DNA of 10,189 nucleotides from Acidimicrobiia bacterium (lineage in GTDB: Bacteria; Actinomycetota; Acidimicrobiia; IMCC26256; JAENVU01): contig JANYLF010000305.1 of the NCBI GenBank assembly GCA_025357995.1, positions 1-10,189 on the forward strand, read 5' to 3'. The notes below the pieces were generated by a model. It worked only from the letters and a program-made list of their open reading frames with translations, did no database searches and was not told the origin of the DNA. Positions within the stretch are counted from its first letter, which is position 1; each line of letters begins with the position of its first letter. Positions 5,071-10,189 of the stretch are shown here, piece by piece. The translations under genes were made by a program, and so were the position numbers.

Positions 5071-6603
5071 TCACGTTGAGGAGCCAGCGCCGAGTTTGTG
5101 TTTCATCACTTTGCCGGTGGCGTTGCGGGGGAGTTCGGTGGTGAAGTGCAGCTCCCGCGGGCACTTGTAGTCGGCCAGGCGCTCGGAACAGAACGCGAGC
5201 AGCGCGTCGGCATCAAGCGAGGCGCCCCCGCGTAGCACCACGTACGCGGCAATCTCCTCGCCGAGCACCTGATGCGGAATGCCGACGACCGCGGCCTCCT
5301 GCACATCGGGGTGTTCGAGCAGGACGGCCTCGATGTCGGTCGGGTACACGTTGTGGCCGCCGCGGATGATCATGTCCTTCTTCCGACCCGCGATGTAAAG
5401 GAAGCCATCCTCGTCGAGGTAGGCGAGGTCACCGCTCCGGAGCCAGCCGTCGGCCGTCCACGTTTCCGCGGTGGCCGCGTCGTCCTTGTAGTACTCACGC
5501 TGCGCGCCGTCCATCTTGGTGAGCAACTCGCCGACCTCGCGCGCGTCGCATTCTCCGCCGTCTTCGCGCACAACCTTGAGCTGCATCGGACCAACGGGCT
5601 TGCCGACGGACCCGATGCGCTTGGTGACCTCATCCTTGGGCATCACGATGTACGCCGGGCCCGCTTCGGTCATGCCGTACGAGTTCGAGACGGTGGCGTC
5701 GGGCAAGCGCGCTTGGAGCGTCAGCAACGTCTGCGGTGCGAGCGGGGCGCTGCCGATCGACACTGAGCGGAGACTCGTGAGATCGGGCTCCGCGAACCGC
5801 GGGTGCGCGACCAGCAGCTCGGCCATGGCAGGGACCAGAAACGCCATGTGCGGACGTTCCGCGGCCACGAGATCGAACCAATGGGACGCGTCGAACTTGG
5901 GTAGGTAAAGACCGACGAGGCCCATCTTCATCGGGTTGTAGATGAACGCGATGCCCGCGAACGTGAACATCGGCGCGCCGTGGATCCACCCGGCCGCGGT
6001 CCACGCCGGCTCGTGGTTCGGGATCATCGCCACGTTGCGGTGCCGGACCGCGACGCCCTTCGGCGCGCCGGTGGTGCCCGAGGTGTACATGATGTCGGCA
6101 AGGTCGTCGAGCGCGCGCGGCACTTGGATATTCGACGCATCGGACGCCAGGAACGCGTCGTACTCGAAGACCGCGTCACCCGCGGCGCCGCCCGCGGTCA
6201 CGAGAAAGCGAATCGAGGGCACCGCGTCGCGAGCCGCGAGCGCGGTACCGAGGAGTGCTTCGCCGGTGATGATTGCCGACGCCTCTGCGTGGCCGAGGAT
6301 GGTGGCGACCTCGGGTACCGAGAGCCGCGTGTTGGTGGGAACGACAACGGCACCGGCCTTGTGTACCGCGGCGTACGCGACGATCCAACGAAGTGCTTCG
6401 TCGCTCGGAAGATAGATGGAGACACGATCAGCCGGAGCGATCCCGGCATCCACCAAGGCCCGGGCAAGTTGGTTGGAACGCGTATCCCACTCCGTGAACG
6501 TGATCGCGGTGCCGGCATCGAGCTCGCGATAGGCGACGTCGGCGCCATGTTCGCGGGCCATGAACCGCAGTTGGTCGACCTGCAAATCTCCCCAGTCGGG
6601 CAT
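5071..6603 (-). CDS. Acyl-CoA synthetase (class I adenylate-forming, FadD-like)
   Basis: This 510-residue protein activates a carboxylic acid with ATP and CoA through an acyl-adenylate. All family motifs are visible: the phosphate loop YTSGTTGAPKG (173-183), NSYGMTEAGP (307-316), WLRSGDLAYLDEDGF (387-401), the hinge/A8 stretch GRKKDMIIRGGHNVYP (406-421), and PRNATGK (492-498) with catalytic K498. Length is normal for the family, and no signal or membrane segment is seen, so it is probably cytosolic. The ATG at 6603 is preferred (GGAGAG eight bases upstream, and a -10-like TAGCGT overlapping the alternative start); an in-frame GTG at 6639 would add 12 residues. It is the first gene of the minus-strand unit with MaoC-like, SnoaL-like and DUF2889 genes. 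Substrate (fatty, aromatic or alicyclic acid) cannot be read from sequence. Confidence 0.95.
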   Translation of the reverse strand: MPDWGDLQVDQLRFMAREHGADVAYRELDAGTAITFTEWDTRSNQLARALVDAGIAPADRVSIYLPSDEALRWIVAYAAVHKAGAVVVPTNTRLSVPEVATILGHAEASAIITGEALLGTALAARDAVPSIRFLVTAGGAAGDAVFEYDAFLASDASNIQVPRALDDLADIMYTSGTTGAPKGVAVRHRNVAMIPNHEPAWTAAGWIHGAPMFTFAGIAFIYNPMKMGLVGLYLPKFDASHWFDLVAAERPHMAFLVPAMAELLVAHPRFAEPDLTSLRSVSIGSAPLAPQTLLTLQARLPDATVSNSYGMTEAGPAYIVMPKDEVTKRIGSVGKPVGPMQLKVVREDGGECDAREVGELLTKMDGAQREYYKDDAATAETWTADGWLRSGDLAYLDEDGFLYIAGRKKDMIIRGGHNVYPTDIEAVLLEHPDVQEAAVVGIPHQVLGEEIAAYVVLRGGASLDADALLAFCSERLADYKCPRELHFTTELPRNATGKVMKHKLGAGSST

Positions 6604-6637
6604 GTCCCCATCTCTCCACGCCTTGTGAACGCCCGGC

Positions 6638-6643
6638 ACGCTA
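6638..6643 (-). promoter_or_regulatory. Candidate -10 of the synthetase operon
   Basis: The minus strand reads TAGCGT, a TAnnnT match, with a poor TTCTCG -35 17 bases upstream. It would give a leader of about 28 bases before the ATG at 6603. The 92-bp divergent region to the MBL-Rieske gene (6604-6695) shows no clear plus-strand -10. Confidence 0.22.
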
Positions 6644-6695
6644 TCCCTACGCGACCAAGCCGAGAATGGTGGTCGCGGTCTGGCAGGCTGGGCCG

Positions 6696-8249
6696 ATGCG
6701 GGTCACGTTCCTCGGTCACGTGGGCATGTACATCGAGACCGATGGCGGCTCGGTGTTGTGTGACCCGTGGTTCAACCCGGCGTACTTCGGGTCGTGGTTT
6801 CCGTTCCCGCGCAACGACACGCTCGACACCACGCCGTTCGAATCCCCCGACTACCTCTACATCTCTCATCTGCACCACGACCACTTCGATCAGGAGTGGC
6901 TCCGCACGCACGTCGATCCGCAAGCGAAAGTGCTACTTCCAGCGTTTCGGGTCGAACATCTCGAACGCGCGTTGCGCGCGATCGGGTTCACGGAGTTCAT
7001 CCACACCGACCACGCCGAGCCGGTGCAGATGGGTGGGCTCGACGTGGTGATTCTCGCGATGACTGCGCCGGCCGACGGGCCCGCAGGTGACTCGGCGCTC
7101 ATTCTGCGCGACTCCACCGCGACCCTCCTGAACCAGAACGACTCGCGGCCGAGAGACTTCGACGAACTGGAATCGTTCGGTCCGTACGACGCGCACTTCA
7201 CGCAGTTCTCCGGTGCGATCTGGTACCCGATGGTGTACGACTTTCCGGCCGACGAGAAGCGCGCGTTGGGGGAGCGCAAGCGCGCCGATCAGATGGAGCG
7301 CGCGGTGCACTATCTCACGGACGTCGGCGCGCCATTCCTGTTCCCCGTCGCGGGCCCGCCGTGCTTCCTCGACGACGAGCTCTGGGCGTGTAACGACCTC
7401 GACAACGACCCGGCGAACATCTTTCCCGACCAGACTGTGTTCATCGACGAGCTTGCGGCGCGCGGATTCCCGCCCGGGTATCTGTTGGTGCCGGGATCCG
7501 TCGCGACGTTCGATCACACGCGTTGTACCGTCGAGCAACCGACGGGAGACGGGAGTGTGCCCGCGATCTTCGGCGACAAGCGCGCCTATCTCGAGCGATA
7601 CCGCGCGGATTGGGCCGAGTGGCTGGCGCGCGAACGCGCGTCGTGGCCGCGCGGCCGGTACGACGTGCTCGCCGAGCTTCGCAACTGGTTCGAGCCACTG
7701 CTTGATCTCGCGCCGTACACGCGCCGCGGCATCAACGGCCATGTGCTCCTCAACGTCGAGGACGACACGCGGGGCGACGTGGGAGTGCTGATCGACTTTC
7801 CCGCGGGCGAAGTGCGGGAGTGGAAGAACGAACCCGTCGTACATCGCATCGACGTGGATCGCGCGCTGGTCGAGTCGCTCATCGAGCGTCACGTGGAGGA
7901 TTGGGTCAACGAGCTCTTCCTCTCGTGTCGCTTCCGAGCTCACCGCGACGGCCCGTACAACGAATACGTGTACACGTTCTTCAAGAGCCTCTCGGTGGAG
8001 CGCATGGCGTATTGCGAGGGCTACTACGCGAGCCTGAGTGAACCCGTCGACGAGATGTTCCGGTGCGGCGAGTACATGATCCAGAAGCGCTGTCCCCATC
8101 TCCGTGCCGACCTCGAACGGTTCGGCACCGTCGCCGACGGCGTGCTCGAGTGCAAGGTGCACCACTGGCGCTTCGAGCTCGCCACGGGCCGCTGCCTCAC
8201 CTCGGATGACGACGAACATCGCCTCCGTACCGAGCGGGTGGAGGACTAG
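6696..8249 (+). CDS. Metallo-beta-lactamase-fold protein with C-terminal Rieske [2Fe-2S] domain
   Basis: This encodes 517 residues. The N-terminal half is an MBL-fold domain of the UlaG/CMAH-like type: MRVTFLGHVGMYIETDGGSVLCDPWF (1-26), then the metal motif H58-x-H60-x-D62-H63 in SHLHHDHFD. Further possible ligands are H103, H106, D149 in LLNQNDSRP, H167 and H274. QFSGAIWYP (170-178) recalls CMAH-like proteins. The last 60 residues form a Rieske cluster site: C466-x-H468, 17 residues, C486-x2-H489, followed by W491. CMAH, a hydroxylase, contains the same two domains but with the Rieske part first. I infer electron transfer from the Rieske cluster to the MBL metal centre, possibly as an oxygenase; the substrate is unknown. 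Residues about 300-455 match nothing I know. The ATG at 6696 was chosen because MBL domains start directly on this strand; an ATG at 6666 would add 10 residues. The next gene follows after 6 bp. Confidence 0.88.
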   Translation: MRVTFLGHVGMYIETDGGSVLCDPWFNPAYFGSWFPFPRNDTLDTTPFESPDYLYISHLHHDHFDQEWLRTHVDPQAKVLLPAFRVEHLERALRAIGFTEFIHTDHAEPVQMGGLDVVILAMTAPADGPAGDSALILRDSTATLLNQNDSRPRDFDELESFGPYDAHFTQFSGAIWYPMVYDFPADEKRALGERKRADQMERAVHYLTDVGAPFLFPVAGPPCFLDDELWACNDLDNDPANIFPDQTVFIDELAARGFPPGYLLVPGSVATFDHTRCTVEQPTGDGSVPAIFGDKRAYLERYRADWAEWLARERASWPRGRYDVLAELRNWFEPLLDLAPYTRRGINGHVLLNVEDDTRGDVGVLIDFPAGEVREWKNEPVVHRIDVDRALVESLIERHVEDWVNELFLSCRFRAHRDGPYNEYVYTFFKSLSVERMAYCEGYYASLSEPVDEMFRCGEYMIQKRCPHLRADLERFGTVADGVLECKVHHWRFELATGRCLTSDDDEHRLRTERVED

Positions 8250-8255
8250 CCAACC

Positions 8256-8897
8256 GTGTTGATCGATCTCCACGCGCATACGGCGCCGCGTTCGAACTGC
8301 TCCCGCACGACGTTGGAGGAGTTGGTCGAAACGGCGCGCACGCACGGGCTCGATGCACTGTGCATCACCGAACACGACGTGCGATGGCCCGACGACGAAC
8401 TCGCCGACGCCTCGCGTCTGCTCGACTTCCCGCTGATACCGGGAGTGGAGCTCACGACCGACGTCGGCCACGTGCTCGCGTTCGGACCACTACAGAAGCC
8501 GCTCTGGATGGGGTATTCGCTCGCGGAGCTGGTGGAGGAGTGCGAGCAATCGGATACTGCGCTCGTGCTCCCGCATCCGTTGCGTCGGTTCGCGGGGGAG
8601 CGCGCGATCAAGGGCGGACGCAGACCGCCGACGGCCGCGGAGATCGTCGTGCTGCCGCAGTGGGAGATGGTCCACGCGATCGAGGCGGCCAGCACGCAGA
8701 CGACCACGTTGGAACACACGCTCACCGCGGCCGCGCTGACCGTCGCGCCGCGTCCGGCCGTCGCCGCGAGTGACGCCCACGGCCCCGGTTTGGCTGGCGC
8801 GTTCGCGACCGAGGTCGATGGAGTCGTCCACACCGCGGAGGATCTGGCCCGCGAAATTCGCGCCGGCCACGTCCGCCCCACCCGCTTCTCCGCCTGA
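8256..8897 (+). CDS. PHP-domain metal-dependent phosphoesterase
   Basis: This 213-residue protein has the complete PHP metal-ligand series: D4-x-H6-x-H8 in IDLHAHT, E39-H40 in ITEHDV, E65 in GVELTT, H72 in GHVLAFG, H107 in LPHPLR, E143 in AIEAAST, and D173-x-H175 in SDAHGP. PHP proteins are trinuclear metal hydrolases of phosphoesters (histidinol phosphatase, TrpH/YciV-type nucleotidases, polymerase editing domains); this stand-alone, short form is closest in style to the TrpH-like group, but its substrate is unknown. The GTG at 8256 is preceded by GGAGG 11 bases upstream, located inside the end of the MBL-Rieske gene, from which it is separated by only 6 bp, so the two are almost certainly co-transcribed. 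No signal peptide is seen. It is 79 bp upstream of the thiolase gene on the same strand. Confidence 0.9.
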   Translation: MLIDLHAHTAPRSNCSRTTLEELVETARTHGLDALCITEHDVRWPDDELADASRLLDFPLIPGVELTTDVGHVLAFGPLQKPLWMGYSLAELVEECEQSDTALVLPHPLRRFAGERAIKGGRRPPTAAEIVVLPQWEMVHAIEAASTQTTTLEHTLTAAALTVAPRPAVAASDAHGPGLAGAFATEVDGVVHTAEDLAREIRAGHVRPTRFSA

Positions 8898-8909
8898 TCC
8901 GGCACCCGT

Positions 8910-8930
8910 CCCTCCGCTCCTTTCGGAGGG
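8910..8930 (+). terminator. Hairpin between the PHP and thiolase genes
   Basis: CCCTCCG (8910-8916) and CGGAGGG (8924-8930) form a perfect 7-bp stem with a 7-base loop, 12 bases after the PHP stop. No T-tract follows. It may end or weaken the MBL-Rieske/PHP transcript. An overlapping smaller palindrome, GGGAT-ACC-ATCCC (8928-8940), contains TACCAT (8932-8937), a TAnnnT-type -10, so the region could instead be a regulated promoter for the thiolase. Confidence 0.35.
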
Positions 8931-8976
8931 ATACCATCCCCGGGCTCGCACCCCCCTGAGTCCGGAGGACGCCCCG

Positions 8977-10155
8977 ATGGGTGACGCCGTCATCGTTTCC
9001 ACTGCCCGCACCGCCATCGGAACGGCCCGCAAGGGCACGCTGCTCGACGTGTCGGCGTTCGATCTTGCCAAGTATGCGGTCGCCGAAGCGCTGAGTCGTT
9101 CGGGGGTGGCCCCCGAAGACGTCGACGACCTCCAGATGGGGGAGTCGCTCCAAGGCGGCGGCGACATCGCGCGCTACGCCGCGGTCGACCTGGGGTTGGA
9201 GAACGTTCCGGGCGTCGCGCTCAATCGTCACTGCGCATCCGGCATGGCCGCGGTGCAGGGAGCAGCCGCGAGTATTCGCGCTGGCATGGATCGCGTTGTG
9301 ATCGCAGGTGGAGCAGAATCGATTTCCAGTTCACCGGCCGTCATGAAGCGTAATCTCGGCACCGACGACATGGCCGCGTGGATGTCGCCCAGCCATCCGG
9401 CCACGCCCGACGCTCCCGCGTTCGACATGTCGATCACCGTCGGTTGGAACTCCGCGCAGAAAGCGAACGTGACTCGTGAGGAGATGGATCACTGGGCGTT
9501 CGAATCGCACCGCCGCGCGATCGACGCGATCGACACCGGAAAGTTCGAAGCCGAGATCTTCCCGATCGACGTTAAGCGCCGCGACGGTGAAACTGTCACG
9601 TTCCAGGTCGACGAACATCCGCGCCGCGGCACCACCATGGAGAAGTTGGCGAGCCTCAAGCCGCTCCATCCGGAGATCGAAGGGTTCAGCATCACCGCCG
9701 GAAACTCATCGGGTCTGAACGATGCGGCCGCCGCGCTCATGATCGTCGACGCCGAGTACGCGCAGGCCCATGGTCTCAAGCCGCTGGCCACTGTGAAGTC
9801 GTGGGCGTCGTCGGGCGTTCCCCCGCGTGACACGGGCCTCGGTCCCACGTACGCAATCCCGAAGGCCCTCGGGCGCGCCGGGATGACCGTGGGCGACGTG
9901 AACCTCTTCGAGATCAACGAGGCGTTCGCATCGATGTGTGTAGCGAGCACCCGCATTCTCGGTATCGATCACGCGATCACGAACGTGAACGGCAGCGGGT
10001 GCAGCATCGGTCATCCGGTCGCGGCGACCGGCGCGCGCATGATCATCACGCTCGTCAACGAGCTGGCCCGCCGTGGCGGCGGCATCGGCGTGTCGAGCAT
10101 GTGTGCCGGTGGAGGAATGGGGTCCGCGACCGTGCTCGAAGTCATGCCCGCATAG
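8977..10155 (+). CDS. Thiolase (acetyl-CoA C-acyltransferase family)
   Basis: This encodes 392 residues, the standard thiolase length. The nucleophile is C86 in NRHCASGM, with the second catalytic pair H346 (IGHPVAATGAR) and C376 (SMCAGGGMG), and N314 in EINEAFA. Spacings C-H 260 and H-C 30 match bacterial thiolases. The enzyme either cleaves a 3-oxoacyl-CoA with CoA or condenses two acyl-CoAs. The stretch before the catalytic His reads NVNGSGCSIGHP instead of the common NxNGGAIALGHP. The ATG at 8977 has GGAGG eight bases upstream and begins with the usual DAVIVSTARTAIG strand; the frame is open 69 codons further upstream but runs antisense-like through the PHP gene. It lies downstream of the PHP gene and completes the beta-oxidation steps suggested by the minus-strand operon. 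Chain-length preference cannot be told. Confidence 0.96.
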   Translation: MGDAVIVSTARTAIGTARKGTLLDVSAFDLAKYAVAEALSRSGVAPEDVDDLQMGESLQGGGDIARYAAVDLGLENVPGVALNRHCASGMAAVQGAAASIRAGMDRVVIAGGAESISSSPAVMKRNLGTDDMAAWMSPSHPATPDAPAFDMSITVGWNSAQKANVTREEMDHWAFESHRRAIDAIDTGKFEAEIFPIDVKRRDGETVTFQVDEHPRRGTTMEKLASLKPLHPEIEGFSITAGNSSGLNDAAAALMIVDAEYAQAHGLKPLATVKSWASSGVPPRDTGLGPTYAIPKALGRAGMTVGDVNLFEINEAFASMCVASTRILGIDHAITNVNGSGCSIGHPVAATGARMIITLVNELARRGGGIGVSSMCAGGGMGSATVLEVMPA

Positions 10156-10177
10156 GAACCCGGCCGGGCGTCAGCAA

Positions 10178-10186
10178 CCGAGGTGG
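10178..10186 (+). promoter_or_regulatory. Possible ribosome site of a gene beyond the right edge
   Basis: The sequence AACCGAGGTGGAGC at the right end contains GAGG and GGAG, both Shine-Dalgarno-like, 23-33 bases after the thiolase stop. A further gene on the plus strand may begin just outside the window; nothing else is visible there. Confidence 0.25.
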
Positions 10187-10189
10187 AGC

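Noticed and set aside
5980..7050. A 356-codon plus-strand frame across the start of the synthetase and into the MBL gene
   Set aside because: It crosses two real genes and their divergent promoter region in the wrong frame, with an Arg/Gly-rich translation and no motif.
6933..8471. A 512-codon open frame on the minus strand opposite the MBL-Rieske and PHP genes
   Set aside because: It is antisense to two well-supported genes with intact metal motifs; long opposite-strand frames are common in GC-rich DNA, and its translation shows no recognisable domain.
8770..8976. A 69-residue N-terminal extension of the thiolase
   Set aside because: It overlaps the PHP gene and is Pro/Ala/Ser-rich; the ATG at 8977 has GGAGG at good spacing and matches the standard thiolase start.

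Overview
The window is GC-rich, densely packed bacterial DNA with frequent GTG starts, short gaps and several ATGA/GTGA overlaps. Base composition, start usage and the mix of CoA-ester enzymes, SDRs and a SnoaL-like protein suggest a high-GC actinobacterium, perhaps an Acidimicrobiia-type lineage. That placement is an inference; no rRNA or other marker gene is present. I recognised no tRNA, rRNA, CRISPR array or insertion sequence.

Layout: (1) Positions 1-1554, plus strand: the tail of a CheR-type TPR protein, a compact CheW and a REC-GGDEF response regulator, each overlapping the next by 4 bases. This resembles the end of a Wsp-like chemosensory operon controlling cyclic-di-GMP. (2) Positions 1585-3230: two divergent classical short-chain dehydrogenases around a 62-bp intergenic region with a palindrome and promoter-like -10 elements. 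(3) Positions 3249-3297: a strong inverted repeat between convergent genes. (4) Positions 3299-6603, minus strand: acyl-CoA synthetase, MaoC N-domain-like dehydratase, SnoaL-like protein and DUF2889 protein, in that transcriptional order. (5) Positions 6696-8897, plus strand: a two-gene unit encoding a metallo-beta-lactamase-fold protein with a C-terminal Rieske 2Fe-2S centre, then a PHP-domain phosphoesterase. (6) Positions 8977-10155, plus strand: a complete thiolase.

Together the metabolic genes cover most steps of a beta-oxidation-like route: acid activation (synthetase), hydration (MaoC-like), alcohol oxidation (SDRs) and thiolysis (thiolase). An acyl-CoA dehydrogenase and a hydratase subunit with a catalytic motif are not in the window. 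The substrate cannot be read from the sequence. The SnoaL-like and DUF2889 proteins, coupled by a GTGA overlap, hint at a ring-containing or otherwise unusual acid.

The most unusual item is the MBL-Rieske protein. It carries the two domains that also make up vertebrate CMP-N-acetylneuraminate hydroxylase, but in the opposite order, and it is tightly coupled to a PHP hydrolase. An oxygenase function for it is a hypothesis only.
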